Below are positions 35,693 to 50,139 of a stretch of DNA of 64,000 nucleotides, piece after piece. Source of the DNA: Anthoceros angustus (Eukaryota; Streptophyta; Anthocerotopsida; Anthocerotales; Anthocerotaceae); NCBI GenBank assembly GCA_010909165.1, contig MU008178.1, positions 961,869 to 1,025,868 on the forward strand, in the 5' to 3' direction. The notes under the pieces were generated by a model, which was not told where the DNA came from, did no database searches, and saw only the letters and a program-made list of their open reading frames with translations. The position numbers and the translations under genes were made by a program. Every line of letters begins with the position of its first letter. Positions within the stretch are counted from its first letter, which is position 1.

Positions 35693-36935
35693 GGCAGCAA
35701 ACGCCTTCGTCTGCGTACCGTAAGGTGTGTATAACGCATGTAAGATATTTGAAAAGGTCTCGAGATGCGCATCCAAAGGACTTGTGCTAGCTGGACCGAG
35801 GTGACTGCAGTACCCCAAACCCGAAACCGCTGGGAAATATTCCTTTTACATCATCTGTCGCCGTGCCGTGCACGAAAGTTAAGGAACTGTAACGAGTGGA
35901 ATATGAGTATGAACATGGTCTCTTCCCGGCTGTCTCTTCCCTTCGAGCTCATTCTTCGCCTCATTCTGCAATCCGGCTAGAGGCGAGAATTGTTCCAGTC
36001 ATAAATGGGTCCATTCCTGATTGGGGGAGTGTGCGGAAGGGAAACTACGAGAGGCGAGACATGTTTGAATGGGTCCATCCCTGATTGAAGGAGTGTGCTG
36101 ACGGGAGAGGCGAGACTCGTTTGAATGGGTCCACCTCCACCCCTCGCCTACCGACGCACGAGCCTGGAGTCGGCCCCTGGACCCTAGGCCGGGATGAACT
36201 GTTCCGTTCGGCGTTTGACCTTGGGCCCAAACGGAAACCGATGACCGGCAGATTGGCGGTTAGCGTTGACTGTGCATTAGGCAAGGCAAGGTCCATGCAA
36301 ATGATGCTGACGGGCCAGTCGGTGGAGCCCACATGAAGATAAACTTGGTATGCTTGGCCTGGTCCGTCGGGAGGTTCTTAGAGTTTGTAGGGCCCCAACA
36401 GCTCCAAGCCTTGACTCCCCAGCTGATACACACAGTACACAGTCAGCCCCTTTGCTAAAAATACGCGATCTTTTATGCCTATATGAAATTGGCACTGCAA
36501 GTTGCCAGCAACGGACAAAATGGCCTGCCAAATCCACCGAATAAGGTTATATTTGGTGTTGCCTCGACCTCGATCTCGGGTCTGCTGAAACTCCATGTGA
36601 GCTGGCCAGTTCAAGCCTTCGGGACGAGCAACTGTAAAACCTTCTCTCTCGCCGCGTAATGGCGGCCTGCACGTTGCAGCCATAGCATCGCCCCGGGGGC
36701 CAGCGGGCCAGAGGCACACCGCCGGGAGGGAGGGAGGATTCCCAGCCCGCTTTGGTCCATTTCATTGCTCCCCTGGGGAGAGGAAGGAAGGAAGGGAGGA
36801 GGGGAAGCCGCGCCTGGAGAGAGGTTCCGGCGGGGGGGGGGAGGATTTTTGTTCCGTTTTGTTCCATTTCATTCCGCCTCGGGGGAAGGGGATCGCGGTG
36901 CGAGTGTGAGTGTGAGTGTGAGTGCAGGCGCAGCG
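35693..36935 (+). promoter_or_regulatory. Spacer between the ABCG copies and promoter/5' UTR of copy 2
   Basis: It contains imperfect tandem units starting aatgggtccatycctgattg at 36004, 36068 and 36124 (64 and 56 bp apart). A GC-rich stretch with g-runs and a gtgagt repeat (36901-36925) directly precedes the second ABCG start. No separate gene is seen. Confidence 0.5.
36004..36140 (+). repeat. Imperfect 56-64 bp tandem repeat
   Basis: Two and a half units share aatgggtcca and ggagtgtgc. They lie between the two ABCG genes and do not match coding parts of either. Confidence 0.65.
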
Positions 36936-39900
36936 ATGGCGGATCCGGGAGATGGGATCGAGGAGCGGGACGAGGAGACTCCTCTCCCCTTCTCGGGGCC
37001 CTTCGGGTCTGCTGCTCTCCGCAGTCGCAGCCGCGCTGCCGGCAGCAAGTCGGGCAGATCGAGGTCGAGGGGGTCCAGGCGGATGACGCTGGAGCGGAGC
37101 CTGACGGCGCTCGCCAGCTTCGGGGGGAGCAGCTGGGCGGGCGCGGACAACAATTTCGGGGAGGCGGAGGGGAGGAGAGATGTGGAGCGGGACGACGAGG
37201 AGGCGCTCAGGTGGGCTGCTCTCCAGCGGCTGCCCACCTACGATCGCATCCGGACCTCCGTCGTCGCCACCGCGTCCAAGAGCGGCAGGAAGACGTTCTA
37301 CGAGCAGGTGGATGTGACTAAGCTCGGATTCGAGGACCGCCGGCGGCTCATCGACAAGCTGCTCGCCGTCGCGCAGGATGACAACGAGGCCTTCCTCCAG
37401 AAGCTGCGGTCTCGGATCGACAAGTGACGTCCGGAACCGGAACCGGGAATTCTAGATCTGTATTTCGCGGTGTTGGGCATCTGTCGGGAACTCACACTAG
37501 TACTGCTGCCTTGGGGTTGGGTGGGGCAGGGTCGGGATCCGAGTGCCCACTGTGGAAGTGCGGTATGAACACTTGTCGGTGGAGGGAGATGTGTTTGTGG
37601 GGAACCGGAATCTGCCCACCCTTCTCAACACTATGCGGACCATTTTGGAGGTGTGTGCGCAAGCTTGCTTCCTCCCCGCAGCTAGTGAGGACAGGGATCC
37701 CGCACAGCCCACCATTTCCTTAACCGTGGATTGCGCGCAATGCAGGGTGCGCTCCAAGTGGTGGGGCTTTCCCGTTCCAAGAAGAGGAAGCTTCGCATTC
37801 TCAAAGACGTTAGCGGCATTCTGGAACCTGGCCGGTGGGTGAATGTCATCATGCCTGGCAGTCCTGAGTGTCTGTGGAAATCACCTCCTGCGCGCCTTGA
37901 CAGACCTTTGTTTTCATTTCTGCGCAGAATTGCTCTGTTGCTAGGGCCACCTGCGTCTGGAAAGTCATCCTTTCTGCTTGCACTTGCTGCGAGATTAAGC
38001 CCCAGCCTGAGGGTAACTTTGTCTTGCTTATTCACCACAGACACTGTACTCGTACTGGGTGCACCCATATCCCTTGGCTCTAGGTATGGGGCCGTATCTG
38101 AAATCGTGTGTCTACACGCACGTCAACGACTTCTCAGGTTCAGGGCAAGGTGACATACAACGGAACTGACTTCTCCCAGTTCGTTCCTCAGAAGACCTCA
38201 GCTTACATAGGTCAGACCGACCTCCATATTGCAGACATGACTGTGCGAGAAACCCTCGACTTCTCAGCCTGGTGTCAAGGTGTTGGGTCTAAATATGGTG
38301 AGTCTCCAAGATTAGGCTACAGGGCTCCGCAATCCTTTTGCTTCTTCTCGGTGTCATGGATTTCTGGGAGGGGATCATCGTTTGACTGCCCATGTATGGC
38401 AGTAGATAATTATCTCCTTTGCAAACAGGGATTCTTACCGAGCTTCTCCGGAAGGAGAAAGAAGCAGGCATTCTGCCAGAAGACGCAGACGTTGACTTGT
38501 ACCTGAAGGTCAGTCTTGGTGCACTGGTTACAGTTTGAACAGGTTGAGCCTGAAGTACGGTTATTTTCAGACAGTAGCACTGTGGGGGCAAGGATTGAAA
38601 GACTCCCTTCTGCCTAACACCGCCTGATCCTGTCCGGCTTGTAGGCTACTGCAATTGAAGGAGTCAAAAGTAGTATTATTACGGACTACACTCTAAAGGT
38701 AAGTAATGTTTTTCTCTCATTCACTGCTATCTGTCTTCTAAGGTTTGCTTCATGCGCCCCTCATTGTCTTGTGCAGATTCTGGGGCTCGATATCTGTGCA
38801 GATATCATGATTGGAGACAACCTGAAGAGAGGAATCTCTGGCGGGCAGAAGAAACGAGTCACTACTGGTACAGATGAATTATGATGAGCCTATTTACAAG
38901 CAGAAGTGGTGGGTCATGGATCACAGGACTATCTGACACCTACTCGACTGACAATCCAACTTCTTGCAATGTTCAGGAGAAATGATTGTCGGCCCTACCA
39001 AAACACTGTTTATGGATGAGATATCAACTGGCCTGGACAGCTCAACAACCTTTCAGATTGTGAAATGCCTTCAGCAATTTGTGCACATTTTGAACGCCAC
39101 TGTTGTTATATCTCTGTTACAGCCACCCCCAGAGACTTACGAGTTGTTTGACGACATCATCCTTCTCGCAGAGGGCCTGATTGTTTATCACGGTCCTCGT
39201 GAACATGTCCTGCCTTTCTTTGAGCACTGCGGCTTCAGGTGTCCCAAGAGGAAGGGCGTTGCCGACTTCTTGCAGGAGGTAGATTGTGCTCCTGACGAAA
39301 TCGTCTCTTACTGGAGGTCTTCACACCACAGCAGCCCAGATTCTACAACTACTTGCACGTGCATGACTTGCAGGTGATCTCGAAGAAAGACCAACAGCAG
39401 TATTGGTACAGCGAGCGGCGACCTTATCATTATGTCTCAGCGAAGGCGTTTGGGGAGAAGTTTAAGCAGTACCACGTGGGTCGAGGACTAGCAGCTCGGC
39501 TGGATAACAGATTTGAAAATCCAGTCAGTGGTCTGCCTGCACTTGCTGTGGAGAAGTACAGCATCTCCAAGTGGGAGCTCCTGAAAGCAAATTGGAAGAA
39601 GGAATGGCTCCTGATGAAGCGAAGTGGAGTAGTGTACGTGGTGAAGGGCATGCAGGTGGGTATTCATTCTTTGCAGTGCTGGTGAGGCCATTGGTGTGAT
39701 GATTGATCATGGATTCTCGCATCTTAGGAAGATGGATAAACCTTGTAGATCATGGGTCGCAGATATTTATTGTAGCGATCGTCACTGGAACGGTCTTCAC
39801 CAGAACTCGCATGAATCCTGACAACGTATTAGACGGCCAAATATACCTTCTTGCATTGTTCTATGGCCTCGTGGTTGTCATGTTCAATGGGACAGCTGAG

Positions 39901-42900
39901 GTTTCCCTTACCATGGCCCGACTTCCAGTCTTTTTCAAGCAACGTGACCTCAAATTGTATCCTGCTTGGGCGTATGCGATTCCTTCCATTATACTCAGGA
40001 TCCCTCTGTCTCTGCTTGAGTCTTTTTTGTTCACAGCGATCACCTACTTCCTCGTGGGCTATTCACCTGAAGCCAGCCGGTACTGCTGAGATTCTAGTTC
40101 GTTACAGGATCTTCGTTCTCTGATCTTTTCGGGGCGTTGCTTGTAACGGGTTCATGTCTGTGGTTTGCATACAGGTTCTTCAAGCAGTTTCTCGCTTTCT
40201 TCTTAGAGCATACGACATCTGCGTCAGTTTTCCGTTCAGTAGCCGCTCTTTCTCGAAGTATGGTTGTGGCTAATACTGCAGGCTTTGTGGCGTTAATGGT
40301 AATTCTTACCTGCGGAGGATTCATCATTCCCAGACGTACGTGTATAATAAGCTCAAATTTATGAATGCTTTCCGCAACGGACTAAGCTTTTGGTTGGAAG
40401 CTCACTCTGACCAATTACTCACGTTGTTTGTCGGGGTTCCGAATGTGTGTCATGTTGTACAGCGAATATACCTCACTGGTGGATTTGGGCCTACTGGTGT
40501 TCCCCTCTTGCATATGTTGAGACTGCCCTGTCGGTCAATGAGCTGCTGTCACCACAATGGATGAAAAGAAATGCGACAACGGTGTGTGATTGGGTTTTAA
40601 ATGCACCTGAGCAATCAAGACAATCTCTCTTGCAGCATGATGCGAAATGTTGATGTTGTGCAGCTAACAGTACTGTGTTGTTCAAACCACCAGGCCGCTG
40701 GAGAGACGAAGCCCCTTGGAGTGGTTTTACTGGAGAGTCGTGGGCTTTGGTCCAAAGAGTACTGGTACTGGATCTCAGTTGGTGCTCTTCTTGGTTTCAT
40801 CATCTTTTTCAACACGGTGTACACGCTTGCACTCACCTATCTGCACCGTAAGTGTGATTCCTTTCGGAAAGTTCACTTGAGATCACCTAGCAATACTCAG
40901 TATTGTAAGCTCAACATAGTCTACGTTTGTCGTGTGCTCTGCATCTGCCAGTTAACATTTGTTTCTTTCCGACAGCGCTCAACAAAACACAGGCTACAAT
41001 ATCGGAGGAGGAGGAGGATGACCGTGAAAGTCCAGACCTATCAGATTCGGAGGTCCCTCTTGCGAATGGAGCTGGTACTTTCTTGGGTCCTTCATGAAGC
41101 TTTTGTGCTTATTCACGGAGCAAGATTGACTGTTATCCTGGCCACTTCATTCTTGCAGGTCTGTTTCCAAGCGACAAAGTGGAGAGGTCAACATCCAAGT
41201 CAGCGCCTTTGCACAAGCGAGATACTGTCTTGGAGGCTGCTGCCCTTGCCCAGACGCAAGGGCAGGTCTTGCCATTCACACCATTGGCCATGTCTTTCGA
41301 CAGTATTTGCTATTCTGTAGATATGCCACCGGTATGGACCAATTACCATGGTTGAGCTGACTATTCTGTGAAACTACTGCAGCATGGTCATCTTTGCATT
41401 GTCATATCTGCTGCAGGAAATGAGACAACAGGGCATCAACGAGGACACACTGGAACTTCTTCACGATATTAATGGAGCTTTTAGGCCTGGCACTTTGACT
41501 GCGCTGATGGGAGTAAGTGGAGCTGGGAAGACCACCCTGATGGATGTGCTGGCGGGGAGGAAAACAGGGGGATATATTGATGGAGAAATTCGCATATCAG
41601 GATTTGTCAAGAACCAGGACACCTTTGCACGGGTATCCGGATATTGTGAGCAATTTGACATACATTCTCCTCAGGTTACAGTTCATGAGTCACTGATCTT
41701 TTCCGCCTGGCTTCGCCTCGCTCATGACATCCCTCATGAAACCAAATCGGTGAGTTTGTACACGTATCTCGGAGTCTTTGGTATCTCATGGGGCAAGACT
41801 CGGAGTCCTATCTTGTTCCATTGCAGGACGAGTTACCACATGATGAGGAATTTAGTTCCGTGCCCTGAAGTTGATGTGCATGATGTTGTTTCCTAGTTGT
41901 CTCGTTGCCCCTTGGGTCGTGGAGTAACCTCCCTAGTACAAACTATGACAGAAAAGTACTGCCTGAAGAATTAAGCTCGTTGCTGCATGCCTTTCAGGCT
42001 TTCGTAGAAGAGGTTATGGAGTTGGTAGAGCTCACACCATTGCGAGATGCGCTGGTGGGTCTCCCTGGAGTGTCTGGATTGTCGACAGAGCAGAGGAAGA
42101 GGTTGACGATTGCAGTGGAGCTCGTAGCAAACCCTGCCATCATCTTCATGGATGAGCCTACGTCTGGTCTGGATGCCAGAGCAGCAGCTGTGGTTATGCG
42201 TGCAGTCCGCAATACTGTTGACACTGGAAGGACTGTGGTTTGTACCATCCACCAACCCAGCATTGATATTTTTGAAGCATTTGACGAGGTAAACTTCCCC
42301 TCTTTGAACCTCCCCTCTGTGCTGCATTAGGGGAGCGTGCCTAGAATTTCCGGGAGTAACGTTCTCTTCGTGATATTCATGCACTGTCTTTGGATTACAT
42401 TTTGAGTTGATTGCTTTCTCATGTTTATGCAGCTCTTGCTCTTGAAGCGTGGGGGTCATGTGATATATGGAGGGCCACTGGGTCGTAATTCTGAGAAGCT
42501 CATTGAGTACTTTGAAGTAGGTTTTGACAATGAGCTCGAGTGACCACTATCGAATTTGTCTGGTATGCTTTTGATGGGCCTTTAAATTACCTGTACCTGT
42601 CTGTGCGCAATTCCTGCTCAGGCAATTCCAGGAGTTGCGAAAATGAAAGAGGGAACGAATCCCGCGACCTGGATGCTGGAAGTCAGTTCACTTGCTGCTG
42701 AGGGTGCCTTAGGAGTGGACTTTGCCGAGATCTACGAAAGATCATCACTGTACAAGTACGTAACCATGATTCAGCTTGAAGGCCTTCGATCCTTGGTGAT
42801 GTTCCTCCCTTCGGCTTAGAAGGCGTGACATGCTTGGAATGCCTAGCTGATACTGAGGTGAGTGGCTGGGCTACAGGCAAACCGAGGAACTGGTTAAGAA

Positions 42901-44188
42901 ATTGAGCGTGCCCCCACAAGGTGCCCAGGATCTCTACTTTCCAACAAGATACAGTCTGCCCTTCCTTGAGCAACTGCATGCCTGCTTGTGGAAGCAGATG
43001 TGGTCGTACTGGCGCAGCCCTGGCTATAATCTCGCGCGATTTGCTTTCACATTTTTCGCATCAGTACTGTTGGGCACAATCTTCTTGCAAGTGGGCAAGA
43101 CTATGTGAGCTATCTGACTGTCTTCCACTTCAAGCAGGAAACTTGCTGGATCAACTAGTACTGTCGGATCATGCTGTTGGATGAAGACAACTATTCGTCT
43201 GTATATGTGTGTGAAAAGTATGGCTGCCGACACTGACCATGTCGTCCCATGCTTCAGAGAGACACAGCAGGACCTTCTCAACGTCATGGGTGCCATCTTC
43301 GGAGGCACGACGTTCATGGGGATCAACAACGCTCTGAGCGTGCAACCACAGGTCTCAGTGGAGCGGTCCGTGTTCTACCGCGAACGTGGAGCTGGACTCT
43401 TCTCTCCCATGGCATATGCGCTTTCCCAGGTAATACATTCTCCGCTAATGCTTTGTAAGCATCCCCGTCGACATCGCTGAGTTTGTCCCAAATTGGGCTT
43501 AGCCGAAACGTCACAGCTCCAGCTCCCACTACGTTCTGTGATGTTTCCAGGTGCTCATCGAGATTCCATTCATCATGTACCAGTCCGTGTCTCATACTGT
43601 GATCGCCTACTCTTTGATTGGGTACTTCTGGGAGCCAGCTAAGTTCTTATGGTACCTGTACATCTCATTCTGCACCTTCATGTCATTCACATTTTACGGC
43701 ATGATGATGGTCGCCATCACTCCAAACCTTCAACTGGCCGCCATTGTGTCATCGTCCTTCTACTTCATCTTCAATCTCTTCTCAGGCTTCATCATTCCCA
43801 GACCGGTAAGTTGCTGACCCTGCCCGTATCGTTCCGCGAACACACTTGGCACAGTTCACTCTGATAGCACTCTGACGATAAGTGCAGATCATGTCTAACA
43901 AACTCCGTGGCCACGCAGAAAATCCCACCATGGTGGATCTGGCTGTACTGGATCTGTCCGACGGGATGGACAGTTACGGGGCTCTTCACTTCGCAGTATT
44001 CAGACGTGGGGAAGAACGTGACCTTGCCTACTGGAGGGCAAATTCCAGTGAATAAGTTTCTGAAGGACAGGTTCGGATTCGAGAGATCGTTCCTACCCGT
44101 CGTGGGCATCGTGGTGTTCGCCTTCCCCGTGTTATTTGCTTCTCTGTTTCTGTTTGCCACCAAGAAGATTAACTTCCAACGGCGATAA
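36936..44188 (+). CDS. ABCG/PDR full-size ABC transporter, copy 2 (1,513 aa, 24 exons)
   Basis: Tandem paralogue of the preceding gene, same strand, 1.2 kb downstream. Exons: 36936-37423, 37530-37650, 37746-37834, 37928-38012, 38138-38297, 38429-38508, 38645-38698, 38777-38867, 38977-39278, 39374-39655, 39763-40079, 40175-40335, 40463-40581, 40694-40847, 40976-41074, 41159-41331, 41417-41749, 41998-42288, 42433-42516, 42622-42755, 42877-43104, 43258-43429, 43551-43805, 43919-44188. NBD1 has [33 protein letters not shown] and [18 protein letters not shown]2 has [20 protein letters not shown] and [14 protein letters not shown]. The start was chosen at MADPGDG (36936), because the longer upstream frame is low-complexity UTR. 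It has one intron (37651-37745) that copy 1 lacks, and a longer acidic linker before NBD2 ([18 protein letters not shown]). The gene is intact and probably exports a different or overlapping substrate. Confidence 0.95.
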
Positions 44189-44706
44189 GCTGCCTACCGC
44201 AAGTGATATGCGAGTGCATCCTAGTATGTAATATGTGAAGATATTGTATTCCTGAACTTGCTGTGTGTCCTTTCCAAGCTCGTCGATCTCATACAAAAAA
44301 GGGTGGCTTCCACTCTCCGGGGTATCCTTCTTCTAGAGTCCCACCAGTTCGTACTAAAAGCAAGCCGATCTGACCTGTAGAATAAGAAGGAATGTATCAT
44401 AGTCCACTTGGACGGAGTGTCATGGGACTTGGTACTTCTAACAGCTTGCACGATGTGCTTAAGCCACTTTCACCAAGAGCGTCCACTTCTTGAGGCACCC
44501 CATCAGCGGCTTTTCTTATGAATAGAGGTAGGTTATAGAGGCTAGAAACATAAGATATTCTATAGCTGCCTTAGGACTCGGTCTTGTGGTTAGTTCGAGT
44601 CCCTACAAGATATATCTCCGGGGATCGAAACCCCTCTTGGCAGTTTCTGGACGCCGTTGATGAACGTTATGTAACGCTGCAGAGCACGAGTTTCTAGGTG
44701 TCCTAG
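44189..44706. other. Convergent intergenic spacer
   Basis: 518 bp between two converging stop codons. It must hold the 3' ends of both transcripts. I looked for a tRNA around ggttagttcgagtcccta (about 44589-44606) but could not complete a cloverleaf. Confidence 0.45.
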
Positions 44707-46600
44707 CTAGGGCAGGCAGAAGGCGAAGAGCTTGTCACCCGGGGTGAGCCCGTAAGGCTGGAACCTGGCGTAGCCTTCGCCGACGAAGGCGCAGCTGTCG
44801 GCGACCGAGAAGCCGCCATAGATGCTGGCGTCGGGCTCATCCGAGCGCCACAGCAGCGCGCCGGACGCGGCGTCGAGCGCGAAGACGGAGCCGGACGGCT
44901 CGGCCGACGTGGTGAAGAGCACGCCGTTGGCGTAGGTAGGAGGGCCGTCGGTCCAGTTGCGTGCGTAGTCGCCCACAGACCAGAGCAGGGAGCCGTTGAG
45001 GGCGTCCAGGGCGACCCAGCCGCCGTAGTTGATCACCTCACCGGACGACAGCGTCCAGTCGAGCAGCGCGGTGTTCACCATGTTGCTGAACACGGCGCGG
45101 CGGCCGTCGGTGGCGCATCCCCATATGGCGCCTCCCGTGACGCCTCCAGGCGCCGCGGCCGTGCCCCAAACCACGGCGCCGGTGTCTCGGTCCAGCGCCC
45201 ACACCGTCCCGCTCTTCTGCCCCGCCACGGCCAGGTCTCTCCCGGCAGGCGAGATGAGCAGGGGAGCCTCCCCGAAGTCGTAGTCGGTCCCGGGGCCGGG
45301 CGGGCAGTTGGGATTGCCGGGGACCAGGCACGCGTACGTCCAGGCGCTGTATCCGCCCAGCACCGTGTGCCATGCGAAGGTGCCGTCGTCCAGGTGCAGG
45401 GCCACGATCGCGTTGGCTCTGTTTTCCGGCTCGATGCACGGGTCGGGGACCTCGGGCTGCGGGAGCTCCTGCTGTGCGGCCTCGCAGGCCGTGACGTTGG
45501 CCGGTGCAGAGTACAGATTGCCGGTGCCCACCAGCAGCAGGCGGCGGTGGACGTCGATCGGGGGGCTGCTCCCCCACACCGCCGCGCCCGAGTACTGCCC
45601 TTGCTGACCGCCGTTGTCCGGGAGCATCAGGGTCTTCCAGATCACTGCTCCTGTGGCGATGTTGATCTTGAGGACGCTGCCTATGAAGGTGCAGCAGAGC
45701 GGCGGCACCGCCGCCACTTCTTGGCCGGACGATGTTCCCACGTAGTAGTACCTGCAGCAGACAAGGTTGCAGCGCTCAGGCAAGCTTCATTGTCCATTCA
45801 TGTTTGCGGGAATATTATGTATCCGTACTTCTCGTAGCATGTCCCGGACATGGTGATCAGCGCCAGGGGTGCGCTCTCCACCTCCACCTGCCACAGGAGG
45901 GTGCCTTTCTTTCTGTTGAAGGCGGCAACAATCGCGGGGCCGTAGATGCCTACAAGCAGGTACTTGCCGCAGATGGTGGGTGTGGCTCTGGCCAACCCCC
46001 CTGCAAGAAGCAATTCATTAACAATACAGAACAGGTGAAGCGACTGCATAATTTGAAGTCTGGAGAATGCAGTGACTGTCGATCTGAGGACCCAATGGGT
46101 CAGTGACGTCTCATTGATGAGTGCCTACCCAAGGTTTCTGTGAGATTGACGGACCACTTAAGGGCCCCCGAGAATTCCTCAACTGCGTACAGATTGCCAT
46201 CCCAGCTTGGGAAGTAGACGACTCCTTCGGCAACGGAAGGCGTGGCTGTGACGTCCCCTTGAGTTTGGAACACCCACTGGAGCCTAAGGTTTCCCACTGT
46301 GGACGGGGATATCCTCCTCTCCTCCACCTGGTTCCGCCAGTTCAGGATGTTGGCTCCATGGTTCTCCCACTGCGCACAGGCAGACCTAGTCATTTAATTG
46401 TGGCCAGCTGCAGCTGCAGCTGCAGTAATTAAGTTGCCTGGATTGCACCAGGTGAACCCTATGAGAAAACTTGTCAGTACCCTAGCAGTAGCTTTCCTGG
46501 CGGTGACGTTAGCGGATCCTGATTTCTTCGCATGCGCAGCACTCGCCACCATTTGCCAGCATACTAGCGTCAAGCCGATTGCAAGCAACGAACGCGCCAT
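44707..46600 (-). CDS. Secreted PQQ beta-propeller protein, polyvinylalcohol dehydrogenase-like (525 aa)
   Basis: Four exons on the minus strand (46600-46481, 46369-46129, 46000-45829, 45751-44707) join in phase. The N-terminus is a signal peptide (MARSLLAIGLTLVCWQMVAS, cut near AHA-KK). The mature protein is an eight-bladed quinoprotein-type propeller. It begins WENHGANILNWRNQVEERRI, followed by blade repeats with the family Trp and Gly pattern: VAEGVVYFPSWDGNLYAVE, GALKWSVNLTE, VWALDRDTGAVVWGTAAAPG and VFALDAASGALLWRSDE. It ends GDKLFAFCLP. Relatives in bacteria oxidise polyvinyl alcohol with PQQ; the plant substrate is unknown and the cofactor may have been lost. Several N-glycosylation sequons fit secretion. 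The exon 1 end and exon 2 start were set by phase and homology. The large GC-rich last exon contrasts with the AT-rich introns. Confidence 0.88.
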
Positions 46601-48060
46601 CTTGGTGGTGATGCTCACTGCTAGCTGCCAATGCAGCAAATGATGCTAGCTAGCCAGATGGTCGGTCAGTTTGGAACCTGATGGGCTGTGCTTAAGCCAA
46701 ACATATAAACAGATGCTTGTGGCCGTGGGCCGGGAGGTGCGCTGCTACCACCGTGCTTCAGACCTGTGGCGTGACACTGTGATCATGGTTTTTGCAACAT
46801 GAACTGTATGTGCCGACTACCATGCTTTTAGTCACCACTGCCAGACTACGATATCACACCTTAAGCTTGCAATCATGCTAGCAAACTTAATACTACAGCA
46901 AACTTAATACTTTCCTCACTCACGAAGCACAAGCACGGCATGGTGAGTGTAATTGCAGTCACTGTCATGACTACTTCCTATCAGCCGACACCAAACATCA
47001 CTAGTATTCTCTTTTGTTTGATATAGGTATGAACAAAATAGAAAACCAGTGATGGCAGAAATGCAACAAACTGTGATACCACCTGCATGTACCTTCTCCC
47101 GTTAAAACTGAGCTTCTGTCTGGTTTGCAGCTTTCACGAGACACTTGCATAACAAATGAGGTGGGTAGGTGCACCAATCAATCTTTCCCAGCATGTTAAC
47201 TTGTTAACAAGCTTCAGCAGCAGCATAATTAAAGTATGCAGCACTGTGTGAGCCCCCATCGATCCCTGTACGTAGTGAAGGAGAGTTGTCTGACAGCATG
47301 GTGAAGGAGTTGCTGAAACCTTCCTTGCTCCCACATTGGAATCATATTTCCTGTATGTTGATGTTGGTCCTGACATCCCCAGTGATGGCTGTTGAGTCGG
47401 ACGAGTTGGACTTCATCTCAAGCGTGTGCAACACAAAAACAATTCGGCCAAACACCTACTTCGAATCAAACTTGCGAGTAACTCCCTTCAACAAATGTGA
47501 CACCGCATCTTCGGAGGCACTTCTGCCTACGGTGAGGCCGTCTGCCATGCTGGCTTACAAGTACAGCAGTGCTTTGTTTGCTTGGGCTATTTAATTTGAA
47601 AGACCATATTGGGACTTCTGCGATCGAACAGTGGGCGCCAAGGTGCAGTTGGCCAGCTGCTCCATCCACTATGAAGCCTTCAAGTTTTGATGATACTCAC
47701 CCCGGGCCCAGCCGTACCATGTGCATCAGGCACAGGTTTGACAGCTATGTGCCTGTAAGATGTGTCTTTGTAGACTTTTGTATGTTGACAAGTTTGTTTA
47801 AGGCTATGAGCCAACGCGTTTTAGGCAGGGGGGCTCCCCTTTACTCCCGCACCCTTGGTGCCACAGTGCTCCGTGACATGCTATACTACCGTGGACAAGG
47901 ATCCCAAAGATGGAGGTCTCGAAACGCACACCAGCATTTCAAGAAGGAGTTTGCTTACTGACCCCCTCCAGCTTGACTCAATGGGGTGAAGAATGTGTAC
48001 ACGACCTATCAATGATTTTTGTCATCCAGATTCGGAAAACAAGGGAGGTTTTGCAAATTC
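46601..48060. other. Intergenic region, nothing recognised
   Basis: The left part is the probable promoter and 5' UTR of the minus-strand propeller gene, and the right end should hold the GapB 3' UTR. Short ORFs between (for example 47286-47594) have no known motif. Small direct repeats such as gcaaacttaatact (about 46881 and 46899) are present. Confidence 0.45.

Positions 48061-50139
<2,079 letters not shown>

Noticed and set aside
36765-36935. Longer N-terminus for the second ABCG gene starting at 36765
   Set aside because: The extra 57 residues are Gly/Arg-rich translation of a GC-rich UTR with gtgagt repeats and have no counterpart in copy 1.
44560-44650. Possible tRNA near ggttagttcgagtcccta
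   Set aside because: A T-arm-like motif is present, but no acceptor stem, D-arm and anticodon stem could be built around it.
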